Source of the DNA: Streptomyces luteolus
GTDB taxonomy: Bacteria; Actinomycetota; Actinomycetes; Streptomycetales; Streptomycetaceae
Reading direction: 5' to 3'
Length of the DNA stretch: 64,000 nucleotides
NCBI RefSeq assembly: GCF_029968015.1
Contig: NZ_JASCIS010000030.1
Location: 31,912 to 95,911 of the forward strand
The position numbers and the translations under genes are program-made. Below, in pieces: positions 32,779 through 42,428 of this stretch (positions are counted from its first letter, which is position 1; each line of letters starts with the position of its first letter). Under the pieces are notes generated by a model. It had not been told where the DNA came from. It searched no databases and was given only the letters and a program-made list of their open reading frames with translations.

Positions 32779-35700
32779 TCACGACCCCAGGATCGACGTC
32801 AGGAACTCCCCCACCCAGGCGAGGAGTTCCCGCCCGACCACCGGCTTGCCGCCGACCTTCGCGGTCTTCGGGCGCGGTACGAGCAGCTGCTGACCGGTGG
32901 GCTTGATGACCGTGCCCGGGTAGAGGCGCTTGAGGCGAAGCTCCTGGGACTCCCTCAACTCCACCGGCGCGAAGCGGATGTTGGTGCCCTGCAGCACGAT
33001 CTCGCCGACCTCGCAGGCGCGGGCCAGCATCCGAAGACCGGCCACGAGCAGCAGGTTCTCCACGGGCTCCGGCAACTTGCCGTAGCGGTCGACGAGTTCC
33101 TCGCGCACCGCCTTGATGTCGTCCTCGGAGTTGGCCGAGGCGATGGAGCGGTAGGCCGCGAGGCGCAGGCGCTCGCCGGGGGCGTAGTCGTGCGGGACGT
33201 GCGCGTCGACCGGGAGCTCGATCTTGACCTCAAGGGGCGGCTCCTCCTCCACGCCGCCTTCGAGCGAGGCGCGGTAGTCCGCGACCGCCTCGCCGACCAT
33301 GCGTACGTACAGGTCGAAGCCGACGCCCGCGATATGGCCGGACTGCTCGCCGCCCAGGAGGTTTCCGGCTCCTCGGATCTCCAGGTCCTTCATCGCCACG
33401 TACATGCCCGCGCCCATCTCCGTGTGCTGGGCGATGGTGGCCAGGCGCTCGTGCGCCGTTTCCGTCAGGGGCTTCTCCGGGGGGTACAGGAAGTACGCGT
33501 AGCCGCGCTCCCTGCCACGGCCCACGCGGCCGCGCAGCTGGTGCAGCTGGGAGAGGCCGAAGTTGTCGCCGCGCTCGACGATCAGGGTGTTGGCGTTGGA
33601 GATGTCGATGCCGGACTCGACGATCGTGGTCGAGACGAGTACGTCGTACTTCTTCTCCCAGAAGTCGACCACGACCTGCTCCAGGGCGGATTCCGACATC
33701 TGGCCGTGGGCCGTCGCGATCCGTGCCTCGGGCACGATGTCGCGCAGCCGGGCCGCCGCGCGGTCGATGGACTCGACGCGGTTGTGGATGTAGAAGACCT
33801 GCCCCTCACGGAGGAGTTCGCGGCGGATGGCCGCGCCGATCTGCTTCTCCTCGTACGGACCGACGAAGGTCAGGACCGGGTGCCGCTCCTCCGGCGGAGT
33901 GGTGATCGTGGACATCTCGCGGATGCCCGTCACCGCCATCTCCAGGGTCCGGGGGATGGGCGTCGCGGACATGGTGAGCACGTCCACGTTCGCCCGCAGC
34001 TTCTTCAGCTGCTCCTTGTGCTCGACGCCGAAGCGCTGCTCCTCGTCGACGATGACCAGGCCCAGGTCCTTGAACTTGGTCTCGGAGGAGAACAGGCGGT
34101 GCGTGCCGATGACGATGTCGACCGCGCCGTCCTTCAGGCCCTCCAGGGTCGCCTTGGACTCGGTGTCCGTCTGGAAGCGGCTCAACGCCCTGACCTTGAC
34201 GGGGAATTGGCCGTACCGCTCGGTGAACGTGCCGTAGTGCTGCTGCACGAGCAGCGTCGTCGGGACGAGGACCGCGACCTGCTTGCCGTCCTGCACCGCC
34301 TTGAAGGCCGCGCGAACAGCAATCTCTGTTTTGCCGTAGCCGACGTCGCCGCAGATCAGCCGGTCCATCGGGACCGACTTCTGCATGTCCTCCTTGACCT
34401 CGGCGATCGTCGTCAGCTGGTCCGGGGTCTCCGCGTACGGGAAGGCGTCCTCCAGCTCGCGCTGCCACGGGGTGTCCGGGCCGAAGGTGTGGCCGGGGGC
34501 CGCCATGCGGGCGGAGTAGAGCTTGATGAGGTCGGCCGCGATCTCCTTGACGGCCTTCTTCGCGCGCGCCTTGGTCTTCGTCCAGTCGGCGCCGCCCAGG
34601 CGGTGCAGCGTGGGGGCCTCGCCGCCCACGTACTTGGTGATCTGCTCCAGCTGGTCGGTGGGGATGTAGAGGCGGTCGCCGGGCTGGCCGCGCTTGGCCG
34701 GGGCGTACTCCACGACCAGGTACTCGCGGGTCGCGCCCTGGACCGTGCGCTGCACCATCTCGATGTAGCGGCCCACGCCGTGCTGCTCGTGCACGATGTA
34801 GTCGCTCTGCTCCAGGGTGAGCGGGTCAATCGTCTTGCGGCGCCGCGCGGGCATCCGCTGCCCGTCCTTGCCGGCGGCCTTCTGCCCGGTCAGGTCGGTC
34901 TCGGTGAGCACGGCGAGCTTCAGCGCCCGGTCCACGAAGCCGTACTCGACGGAGCCGCAGGCCACGTGCACCACGGACGGGGAGATCTCCGCGAGGTCCC
35001 CCGTCTTTGAATCAGGCACAGTGAGGCGGGCGGCGATGCCCTCGCCGCCGAGCACCTCGACCGTACGGGCGGCGGGGCCGTGGCCCTCCGTCACGTACAC
35101 CGTGCGCCAGCCGTCGGCCAGCCAGCCCTTGGTGTCGGCGAGGGCGCGGGCGGTGTCGCCGCGGTACGCCTCGGGGGCGTGCATGCCGAGCTTGAAGGTG
35201 TCGCCGTCCCCGGGCTCCTCGTCGGCCGCGAACGGCGAGACCGACCACCACATCATCCCGAGCTCGCGCGCCCGGTCCCGGACGTCCGCGATGCCCCACA
35301 GGGACGCCGCGCCCACGTCGATCGGCGCATCCCCTCCGCCGGCGGTCGCGGCCCAGCTGGCCTGGAGGAACTCCTGCGACGTGGCGACCAGGTCGGCGGC
35401 GCGCGTGCGCACCCGCTCCGGGTCGCACACCACGGCCATGGCGTCCTCGGGCAGGACGTCGAGCAGCAGCTCCATGTCGTCCACCAGGACCGGAGCGAGG
35501 GACTCCATGCCCTCGACGGCGATGCCCTCGGCGATCTTCCCGAGCAGCTCGCCCAGCTCGGGGTGGCGTTCGGCGAGGTCCGCGGCCCGGGCGCGTACGT
35601 CCTCGGTCAGCAGCAGCTCGCGGCAGGGCGGCGCCCACAGACCGTGCTCGGCGATCTCCAGGGACCGCTGGTCGGCCACCTTGAAGTACCGGATCTCCTC

Positions 35701-36330
35701 GACGTCGTCGCCCCAGAACTCGATCCGCAGAGGGTGTTCCTCGGTCGGCGGGAACACGTCGAGAATGCCGCCGCGGACCGCGAACTCGCCGCGCTTCTCG
35801 ACCAGTTCGACCCGTGCGTACGCCGCTGCCGCGAGTGCCTCGACGGTGTCGTTCAGGTCGACGGACTGGCCCTGCCTCAGGCTCACCGGCTCCAGCTCGC
35901 CGAGCCCCTTGACCTGCGGCTGCAGTACCGAACGCACGGGCGCCACGACGACCGAGACCGGACCGGTCTCCGGGTCGTCGCCGCTCGGGTGGGCGAGGCG
36001 GCGCAGGACGGCGAGGCGGCGGCCCACGGTGTCGCTGCGCGGGCTGAGCCGCTCGTGCGGCAGCGTCTCCCACGACGGGTACTCCACGACCCCGCTCGGG
36101 TCGAGCAGCGAACGCAGCGCCGCCGCCAGGTCCTCGGCCTCGCGGCCGGTGGCCGTCACGGCGAGTACCGTCCGCTTCGCCTCACGCGCGAGCGCGGCGA
36201 CCGCGAAGGGGCGGGCGGCGGGCGGGCCGACCAAGTCGACGTGCATACGGTGGCCGTCGGTGGCGGCCTTCACCGCGTCGTTGAGCGCGGCGTCCTTGAC
36301 TACCGCGTCGAGCAGACCGTGCAGGCTCAT
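32779..36330 (-). CDS. mfd: Transcription-repair coupling factor Mfd
   Basis: An 1183-residue ATPase of normal length. It releases RNA polymerase stalled at DNA damage and recruits UvrA. The UvrB-homology part fills the first 470 residues; the RNA-polymerase-interaction (CarD-like) domain is near 500-590 (YIVHEQHGVGRYIEM). The translocase has Walker A GDVGYGKTEIA, DEEQ box VDEEQRFGV, and motif VI QLRGRVGRG. The C-terminal D7 domain follows. The TRG helix is at SGHIAGVGFDLYVRMVGEAV. The start ATG at 36330 is 85 bp from an inverted-repeat element. Confidence 0.97.
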   Translation of the reverse strand: MSLHGLLDAVVKDAALNDAVKAATDGHRMHVDLVGPPAARPFAVAALAREAKRTVLAVTATGREAEDLAAALRSLLDPSGVVEYPSWETLPHERLSPRSDTVGRRLAVLRRLAHPSGDDPETGPVSVVVAPVRSVLQPQVKGLGELEPVSLRQGQSVDLNDTVEALAAAAYARVELVEKRGEFAVRGGILDVFPPTEEHPLRIEFWGDDVEEIRYFKVADQRSLEIAEHGLWAPPCRELLLTEDVRARAADLAERHPELGELLGKIAEGIAVEGMESLAPVLVDDMELLLDVLPEDAMAVVCDPERVRTRAADLVATSQEFLQASWAATAGGGDAPIDVGAASLWGIADVRDRARELGMMWWSVSPFAADEEPGDGDTFKLGMHAPEAYRGDTARALADTKGWLADGWRTVYVTEGHGPAARTVEVLGGEGIAARLTVPDSKTGDLAEISPSVVHVACGSVEYGFVDRALKLAVLTETDLTGQKAAGKDGQRMPARRRKTIDPLTLEQSDYIVHEQHGVGRYIEMVQRTVQGATREYLVVEYAPAKRGQPGDRLYIPTDQLEQITKYVGGEAPTLHRLGGADWTKTKARAKKAVKEIAADLIKLYSARMAAPGHTFGPDTPWQRELEDAFPYAETPDQLTTIAEVKEDMQKSVPMDRLICGDVGYGKTEIAVRAAFKAVQDGKQVAVLVPTTLLVQQHYGTFTERYGQFPVKVRALSRFQTDTESKATLEGLKDGAVDIVIGTHRLFSSETKFKDLGLVIVDEEQRFGVEHKEQLKKLRANVDVLTMSATPIPRTLEMAVTGIREMSTITTPPEERHPVLTFVGPYEEKQIGAAIRRELLREGQVFYIHNRVESIDRAAARLRDIVPEARIATAHGQMSESALEQVVVDFWEKKYDVLVSTTIVESGIDISNANTLIVERGDNFGLSQLHQLRGRVGRGRERGYAYFLYPPEKPLTETAHERLATIAQHTEMGAGMYVAMKDLEIRGAGNLLGGEQSGHIAGVGFDLYVRMVGEAVADYRASLEGGVEEEPPLEVKIELPVDAHVPHDYAPGERLRLAAYRSIASANSEDDIKAVREELVDRYGKLPEPVENLLLVAGLRMLARACEVGEIVLQGTNIRFAPVELRESQELRLKRLYPGTVIKPTGQQLLVPRPKTAKVGGKPVVGRELLAWVGEFLTSILGS

Positions 36331-36414
36331 GAGGGGGCTTTTCCGTCCGGGAAGCGGGCAACGCGCGACGCCCCGACACGTCGTACGGGCCGGGGGTCCT
36401 CCAGCGTACGCCGG

Positions 36415-36600
36415 TTCTTCCCCTACCCGCCCCTTCCCGAAATCCTGCGGAGCTTCGGGGGCTCCGCCCCCGTACCCCCGCTCCTCAATCGCCGGAGGGG
36501 CTCAATTTTGAGCCCCTCTGGGGGCACCTCCCAGCGGTAGCTGGGGGAGATTGAGGAGGCCCGTCTGGCAAGACTTCGGGAAGGGGCGGGGAGGGGAGAA
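36415..36600. mobile_element. MITE-like element with 26-bp terminal inverted repeats
   Basis: The left end (36415-36441, TTCTTCCCCTACCCGCCCC...) and right end (36575-36600) are inverted copies over about 26 bp, with one gap and one mismatch. Inside are a second inverted pair, CTCCTCAATC (36481-36490) with GATTGAGGAG (36549-36558), and a central palindrome with 10-bp arms, AGGGGCTCAA/TTGAGCCCCT (36496-36517). It encodes no protein. It lies between divergent mfd and the broken DUF2079 gene. Half of the same structure is seen at 63928-64000. Confidence 0.65.
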
Positions 36601-36617
36601 AGCACCCAGCTGCGACC

Positions 36618-38041
36618 ATGGCCCCTATGCCCGGTACCGACCTGACCACCGACCGCGGCCGTGCCACCGAGACCCGGGCGGCGGGGGCCGTGGCCCGCGC
36701 GAAGTACGACCCGTACCTCCTCGCCACCGCCCTCTTCCTCGCGTACGCCCTGCTCTCCGTGCTGCGCTGGTACCGGATGGAGAACCGTTCCTGGGACCTC
36801 GGGATCTTCGAGCAGGCCGTCCGCGCCTACGCCCACCTCCAGGCGCCGATCGCGGACCTCAAGGGCCCCGGCACGCACATCCTCGGCGACCACTTCAGCC
36901 CCGTGACCGCCCTGCTCGCGCCCCTCTACCGGGTCTTTCCCTCGCCGGTGACGCTGCTGCTCGCGCAGGCCGCGCTGTTCGCGCTGTCCGCGGCGGTGGT
37001 GACGCGGGTCGCGGCCCGGCTGCTCGGGCGGGCGCGCGGGCTCGCGATCGGGGTGGCGTACGGGCTCTCCTGGGGGCTGCAGCGCGCCGTCGACTTCGAC
37101 TTCCACGAGATCGCCTTCGCCGTACCGCTGATCGCCCTCTCCCTGGAGGCCGTGCTGCGCGAACGGTGGCGGGCCGCGCTGTGGTGGGCGCTGCCGCTGG
37201 TGTTCGTCAAGGAGGCCTGGGGCTCACCTGCTCGGCGCTCGCCGCGGTCGTCGCGCTGCGGGCCCGCGGGAAGCAGCCGCGGATCGCGTGGTGGGCGGTC
37301 GGGCTCGCCGTGTTCGGGGCGCTGGCAGCGCTGCTCACGTTCACCGCGCTCATACCGGCGTTCAACACCACCGGCGGCTACGACTACTGGGCCAAGGTCA
37401 GCGAGGGCCCGACCCCGCTCGACGGCCTCGACGTCAAGCTGCGCACCCTCGGCTGGCTCCTCATCCCCACCACCGGGCTGCTCGCCCTGCGCTCCCCGCT
37501 CCTGATCGTCGCCCTGCCCACGCTCGGCTGGCGCTTCGTCTCGGGCGACAGCCACTACTGGGGCACCGACTGGCACTACAGCGCCGTCCTCATGCCGGTC
37601 GTGGCGCTCGCCCTCGTCGACGCGCTCGACCGCAGCCGCCGCAGCCCCCGGCCCTGGCTGCGGAGCTACGCGGCCCACCTGCCGACCGCCGTCGCCGCGG
37701 CGGCGCTCGCCCTGACCACGGCCCTGCCGCTGGCCACGCTCACCGAGGCCGCCACGTACCGCGAGACCTCGCGCACCGCCGCCGCCAAGGACCTCCTCGA
37801 CCGCATCCCGGACGGCGCGAGCGTCGAGGCCAACATCGGGCCGATCAGCCGCCTGACCTCCCGCTGCCAGGTGTTCTGGATCGGCAACACCCAGGACGCC
37901 ACCCCCGACTACATCGCCCTCGACAACACCGGCGGCAAGTACGACGACCCGCTGCGCACGGCCCGCGACCTGCACCCGGACGCCACGTACACGCTCGCGG
38001 GCAGCGCCGGGGGCTACCTGGTCCTGCAGCGCGTCCAGTGA
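36618..38041 (+). pseudogene. DUF2079 membrane protein, frameshifted
   Basis: The N-terminal 199 codons (36618-37214) and the C-terminal part (from 37217) are in different frames. LVFVKE should be followed by DLGLTCSALAAVV, as in relatives, but the sequence reads GAG-GCC-TGG; one base (probably A) is missing between 37215 and 37216. Restoring it gives a protein of about 474 residues with several membrane helices and a soluble C-terminal end (SVEANIGPISRLTSR). DUF2079 is a membrane family related in layout to glycosyltransferases; function unknown. The shift could be a natural mutation or a sequencing error. Confidence 0.85.
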
Positions 38042-38139
38042 CCTGACCGGCTCACGCCGGGCCCCTCCCCCCGTACCGGCCGAGGTGAGAAGGTGTCCGA
38101 CGGCGCGCAGATGGTTGTACGGGGAAAGGAACAGGGCCG

Positions 38140-39876
38140 GTGGCGGCAGCGCAAGGCATACCGGAGACGCAGGCAGGCCCCGGCACGCGCAAGCGCGGGG
38201 CCGTCGTGGCGGCCCTGATGCTCGCCATGGCGCTCGCCGCCCTCGACGCCACGATCATCGCGACGGCCGTCCCGCAGATCGTCGGCGACCTCGGCGGCTT
38301 CTCCGTCTTCTCCTGGCTGTTCTCCGGCTATCTGCTCGCCGTCACCGTCACCCTGCCCGTGTACGGCAAGCTCTCCGACACATTCGGCCGCAAACCCGTC
38401 CTGATCTTCGGCATCGGCCTCTTCCTCGTCGGCTCGCTGCTCTGCGCCGGCGCCTGGGACATGGGCTCCCTGATCGCGTTCCGGATCGTGCAGGGCCTCG
38501 GCGGCGGCGCCATCCAGGGCACCGTCCAGACCCTCGCCGCCGACCTGTACCCGCTGGAGCAACGCCCCAAGATCCAGGCCAAGCTGTCCACCGTATGGGC
38601 CGTCTCCTCGGTGGCGGGGCCCGGGCTCGGCGGAGTGCTCGCCGCGTACGCGGACTGGCGCTGGATCTTCCTGATCAACCTGCCCGTCGGCGCCCTCGCC
38701 CTCTGGCTGATCGCCCGCCACCTGCACGAACCCGTACGCGAACGGACCGGCCGGCTCCGCGTCGACTGGGCGGGCGCCCTCGCCGTGTTCCTCTGCGGCG
38801 GCGTCCTGCTCACCGCCGTCGTACAGGGCGGCGTCGCCTGGTCCTGGCTGTCCGCGCCGTCCCTCGCGCTCCTCGGTACGGGCGCGCTGCTCGCCGTCGC
38901 CACGGTCGTCATCGAGCGCCGCGCCGCCGAGCCGATCATCCCCGGCTGGGTGTGGAAGCGCCGCACGATCGCCGCCGTGAACCTGGCCCTCGGCGCACTC
39001 GGCCTGCTGATGGTCGCGCCCACCGTGTTCCTGCCGACGTACGCCCAGTCCGTGCTGGGGCTCGACCCGGTGGCCGCCGGGTTCGTGCTCAGCGTGATGA
39101 CGCTCAGCTGGCCGGTGTCGGCCGCCCTCAGCCAGCACGTGTACCGGCGCATCGGCTTCCGCGACACGGCGGTGACCGGCATCGCCGCGGCCGCCCTGAT
39201 CCTGCTGTCGTTCCAGCTGGTGCCGTACCCGGGCGCCGCCTGGCAGCCCGCGCTGATCATGCTCCTGCTCGGCGCCGCGCTCGGCCTGTTCCAGCTGCCG
39301 CTGATCGTCGGCGTGCAGTCCACGGTCGGCTGGGCAGAGCGCGGCACCACCACCGCGTCCGTCCTCTTCTGCCGCCAGATCGGGCAGACCGTGGGCGCCG
39401 CCGTGTTCGGCGCCGTGGCCAACGGCGTCCTGACGGCCCGGCTCGGCGGCTCGGCCGACCTGGACTCCGCCGCGCGCAACCCGGGCGACGCGGGCGTGCG
39501 CCGCGCGATCGACGCGGCCGTCGACTCGGTGTACCTGGGCGCGGCCTGCGCCGCCGGACTCGCCCTCGTCGTCCTCCTCACGGTGGCACCGCGGCGGTTC
39601 CCCGTACGGAGGGAAGGGGCCGGGGCGACCGGGGCGACGGGGGCGACCGGGCCGTCCGGGGCGACCGGGGCGGCCGGGGCGGCCGGAGCGGTCAGGGCGA
39701 CCGGAGCGACCGGGGAGACCGGGCCGACCGGGCCGACCGGGGCGACCGGGCCGACCGGGGCGACCGGGCCGTCCGGGGCGACCGGGGCGACCGGGGCGGC
39801 CGGGGCGGCCGGGGCGGCCGGGGCGGCCCAGGCGCCCCGGGAAACCCCCAGGCCCCACGCGCCCCAGGCCGACTGA
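38140..39876 (+). CDS. MFS multidrug-type exporter (DHA2-like) with collagen-like tail
   Basis: A 578-residue protein starting at GTG 38140 (GAAAGGA 9 bp upstream). Residues 15 to about 485 are a 14-helix-type MFS transporter, with LDATIIATAVPQIVGDLGG in helix 1, LPVYGKLSDTFGRKPVL in the first loop and FRIVQGLGGGAIQG after it, typical of drug/H+ antiporters. From residue 493 to about 565 the protein becomes a Gly-X-Y repeat (GATGATGATGPSG...), then a short Pro-rich end. The tail should be cytoplasmic and is not normal for the family. Confidence 0.9.
   Translation: MAAAQGIPETQAGPGTRKRGAVVAALMLAMALAALDATIIATAVPQIVGDLGGFSVFSWLFSGYLLAVTVTLPVYGKLSDTFGRKPVLIFGIGLFLVGSLLCAGAWDMGSLIAFRIVQGLGGGAIQGTVQTLAADLYPLEQRPKIQAKLSTVWAVSSVAGPGLGGVLAAYADWRWIFLINLPVGALALWLIARHLHEPVRERTGRLRVDWAGALAVFLCGGVLLTAVVQGGVAWSWLSAPSLALLGTGALLAVATVVIERRAAEPIIPGWVWKRRTIAAVNLALGALGLLMVAPTVFLPTYAQSVLGLDPVAAGFVLSVMTLSWPVSAALSQHVYRRIGFRDTAVTGIAAAALILLSFQLVPYPGAAWQPALIMLLLGAALGLFQLPLIVGVQSTVGWAERGTTTASVLFCRQIGQTVGAAVFGAVANGVLTARLGGSADLDSAARNPGDAGVRRAIDAAVDSVYLGAACAAGLALVVLLTVAPRRFPVRREGAGATGATGATGPSGATGAAGAAGAVRATGATGETGPTGPTGATGPTGATGPSGATGATGAAGAAGAAGAAQAPRETPRPHAPQAD
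39616..39835 (+). repeat. 9-bp G-rich tandem repeats encoding Gly-X-Y
   Basis: About 24 units of the type GGGGCGACC/GGGGCGGCC/GGGCCGACC encode Gly-Ala-Thr, Gly-Ala-Ala and Gly-Pro-Thr triplets in the MFS tail. Unit order is irregular, suggesting repeated slippage. Confidence 0.9.
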
Positions 39877-39967
39877 CCACTCCTGCCGAACCCCTCCCCA
39901 CGGGCTCTACGCGCGAGTAACGTACCGGCTCCTCCCCGGACCAGCACCGCGCCCAAGGAGCACCCAG

Positions 39968-40531
39968 ATGCACGACCCGCACGGCGCTCCGCCGAACCCG
40001 CACGCCTCCCCCACGCCCCCGAACACCCCCCACCCGCGCACCGCCCCCACACCCCCCGACACCCCCCACCCGCACACCTCCCCCACATCCCCCGACACCC
40101 CCCGCCCGCACACCTCCCCCACACCCGGGATCCCCCACCCGCACACCGATCCGCTCCCCCCGCGCCTCACCTACCCCTGGCAGCCTCGGACTCCGCAGCC
40201 GTCCGTCCCGCCCCGCCGACGGCCCGCCGGGCCCGCCCTCGGGCGCCACAGCGACCTGCGCGTCCTGCGCTCCGCCTACAAGTGGCTGCGCCGCGTCGCC
40301 ACCATCACGGCGCTCGGCTACTTCACGCTCTTCCTCGTCCTGTCCGCGTACGCACCCCAGTTCATGACCCTCCGCGTCGACGGCGGCCTCAGCGCGGGGC
40401 TGCTGCTCGGCGCCTGCCAGCTGCCGGTCACGCTCGCCGCGATCGCCGTGTACGAGTGGCGGGCCCGCCGCGCCGTCGATCCGCTCTCCGAACGCCTGCG
40501 CCGCCAGGCCGAGTTGGAGGCACGGCGATGA
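39968..40531 (+). CDS. DUF485 small membrane protein
   Basis: A 187-residue protein. Residues 1 to about 90 are a low-complexity Pro/His/Thr/Ser region with repeats such as TPPDTPHPHTSPTSPDTPRPH. Residues about 95-187 are the DUF485 domain, with two helices (ITALGYFTLFLVLSAYAPQFM and GLLLGACQLPVTLAAIAVYEW). DUF485 genes are typically cotranscribed with acetate/solute symporters, as here, where the stop overlaps the symporter start by 4 bp (ATGA). The N-terminal extension is unusual in length. Confidence 0.85.
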   Translation: MHDPHGAPPNPHASPTPPNTPHPRTAPTPPDTPHPHTSPTSPDTPRPHTSPTPGIPHPHTDPLPPRLTYPWQPRTPQPSVPPRRRPAGPALGRHSDLRVLRSAYKWLRRVATITALGYFTLFLVLSAYAPQFMTLRVDGGLSAGLLLGACQLPVTLAAIAVYEWRARRAVDPLSERLRRQAELEARR

Positions 40532-42285
40532 CGGAACCCGCGCTGCTCCTCGCCGCGCAGTCCTTCGGCCTCGGATCGCCCGGCACCCGGACCGCGTGCC
40601 TGATCGCCTTCACCGCCGTCGCCACGCTGACGCTGCTGCTCTGCGTGCTGACCGGCCCCGACCGCGACGACCTCGACGAGTTCTACACCGGCTCCCGCTC
40701 CCTCTCCCCCCTGCGGAGCGGCTTGGCCATCGCCGGGGACTACATCTCGGCGGCCACTCTCCTCGGCACGATCGGCGTGATCGCCCTGACCGGGTACGAC
40801 GGTGTCGTCCTCGCCCTGGCCACGGCGCTCTCCCTGGTCCTGCTGATGTTCCTGCTCGCCGAACCCCTGCGGAACGCGGGCCGGTTCACCATGGGCGACG
40901 CCTTCGCCCGCCGCCTCGGCCCGTCGCCCAACGGCTCCCGCGGCGTCCGCATCGCCGCCTGCGCCGCGACCCTCGCCGCCCTGCTGCCCCTGATGGTCGT
41001 CCAACTGGCCGTGTCGGGCGAGGTGCTGGTGTTCATCCTCGGCGTCGACCGGCCGGGCCTGCGGGCCGGCTGCATCCTGCTGCTCGGCGCCCTGATGATC
41101 AGCTACGCGGCCATCGGCGGCATGAAGGGCACCGCCCTCATCCAGATCATCAAGATCGTGCTGCTGCTCGGCGCGGGCACCCTGCTCGCCGGGCTCGTCC
41201 TGCACCGCTTCGGCTGGAGCCCCGCCGCCCTGCTCTCCGCCGCCGAACGCGGCAGCGGCGCAGGACCCCGATTCCTGGAGTCCGGGCTGCAGTTCGCGGG
41301 CGGCAACGGCAGCGACGGCGGCACCGGCACCGGCACCGGCCCCGGCGGCGGCATGCCACGGCTCGACATGATCTCCTCCGAGCTGACCGTGGTCCTCGGC
41401 GGCGCCTGCCTGCCGCACGTCACGATGCGCATGTACGCGCCGCGCAGCGCCCCCGCCCTGCGCCGCTCCATGTCCTGGGCCGTCTCGTCCGTGGCCGTGT
41501 TCGCGCTGCTGATCTCCGTCATCGGCTTCGGCGCGACCGCGCTCGTGGGGCGGGACCGACTGGCCGCGAGCGACGGGCAGGGCAACACGGCGCTGCTGCT
41601 CACCGCGCAGGCCGTGTTCGGACCCGAGTCGCCGGCCCTTGAGACCTTCGTGTTCACGGCCGTCACGGCGATGGTCTTCCTGACGGTGCTCGCCTCGGTC
41701 GCCGGCATGATCCTCGCCTGCGCCAACTCCCTGGCCCACGATGTCTTCGCCCACCGCCCCGGCCGCCGCTCCGCCCGCCCACCGTCCGGTTCGTTCCCCG
41801 CCTCGTCCCCCGGCCGCCGTCCGCTCACCGCGCGCCGCGAGCTGGTGCTCGCCCGGGTGTCGACGGTCGCGGTGGGCCTCACCACGATCGCTCTCGCGGT
41901 GTCCGTGCAGCATCTCAACCTGCAGCCGCTGGTCTCGATGTCCTTCTGCCTGGGCGCCTCCGCCCTCGCCCCTGCCCTGGTCTACAGCCTGTTCTGGCGC
42001 CGCTACACCCGTACCGGCCTGATCTGCACCCTGGTCGGCGGCACCCTCGGCGTCCTCGTCCTGCTCACCGGCACGAACCTGGTCTCCGGCACCCCCGGAT
42101 CGGCCTTCCCCGACCAGGACTTCAACTGGTTCCCGTTCACGACCACCGGCATCGCCTCCATCCCCCTCGGCTTCCTGCTCGGCTGGCTCGGCACAGTCCT
42201 CACCCCGGCCCGCGCCCGCGGGGAGCAACGCCGGCAGTACGAGGCGGTCGAGGCCTGGATCCTGGCGGGGGCGCGGCGACGGTGA
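40528..42285 (+). CDS. Sodium:solute symporter, acetate permease type (ActP-like)
   Basis: A 585-residue transporter of the SSS family. The DEFYTGSRSLSPLRSGLAIAGDYISAATLLG element near residue 50-80 and YAAIGGMKGTALIQIIKIVLLL near 195 are hallmarks of the ActP/cation-acetate symporter branch. About 13 hydrophobic helices are visible. A Gly-rich loop (GNGSDGGTGTGTGPGGG) near residue 260 is an insertion. It should import acetate or a similar short-chain carboxylate with Na+. It overlaps the DUF485 gene by 4 bp. Confidence 0.9.
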   Translation: MTEPALLLAAQSFGLGSPGTRTACLIAFTAVATLTLLLCVLTGPDRDDLDEFYTGSRSLSPLRSGLAIAGDYISAATLLGTIGVIALTGYDGVVLALATALSLVLLMFLLAEPLRNAGRFTMGDAFARRLGPSPNGSRGVRIAACAATLAALLPLMVVQLAVSGEVLVFILGVDRPGLRAGCILLLGALMISYAAIGGMKGTALIQIIKIVLLLGAGTLLAGLVLHRFGWSPAALLSAAERGSGAGPRFLESGLQFAGGNGSDGGTGTGTGPGGGMPRLDMISSELTVVLGGACLPHVTMRMYAPRSAPALRRSMSWAVSSVAVFALLISVIGFGATALVGRDRLAASDGQGNTALLLTAQAVFGPESPALETFVFTAVTAMVFLTVLASVAGMILACANSLAHDVFAHRPGRRSARPPSGSFPASSPGRRPLTARRELVLARVSTVAVGLTTIALAVSVQHLNLQPLVSMSFCLGASALAPALVYSLFWRRYTRTGLICTLVGGTLGVLVLLTGTNLVSGTPGSAFPDQDFNWFPFTTTGIASIPLGFLLGWLGTVLTPARARGEQRRQYEAVEAWILAGARRR

Positions 42286-42313
42286 CGGTCCGCCAATCGG
42301 CGCCGCAGGCTTA

Positions 42314-42365
42314 CGGGAAGGGGCGGGGAGGGGATCGAATAATCAGCCCGTCCGGCGTTTGAGGA
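42314..42365. repeat. Partial copy of the modular intergenic repeat
   Basis: CGGGAAGGGGCGGGGAGGGG (42314-42333) is the inverted copy of the pyrimidine module, followed by the 21-bp AGCCCGTCCGGCG...TTGAGGA unit at 42345-42365. It lies just downstream of the symporter, between convergent genes. Confidence 0.8.
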
Positions 42366-42428
42366 CGAGCCCGGAGGGCGATCGACGGCGCCCAAGTCGA
42401 CGGTGCCCGGGTCGACCCCACCCGACCC

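Noticed and set aside
36551..38041. A 496-codon frame as an intact gene
   Set aside because: Its first two-thirds of a kilobase are out of frame with the recognisable DUF2079 N-terminus encoded from 36618. The better explanation is a frameshift.
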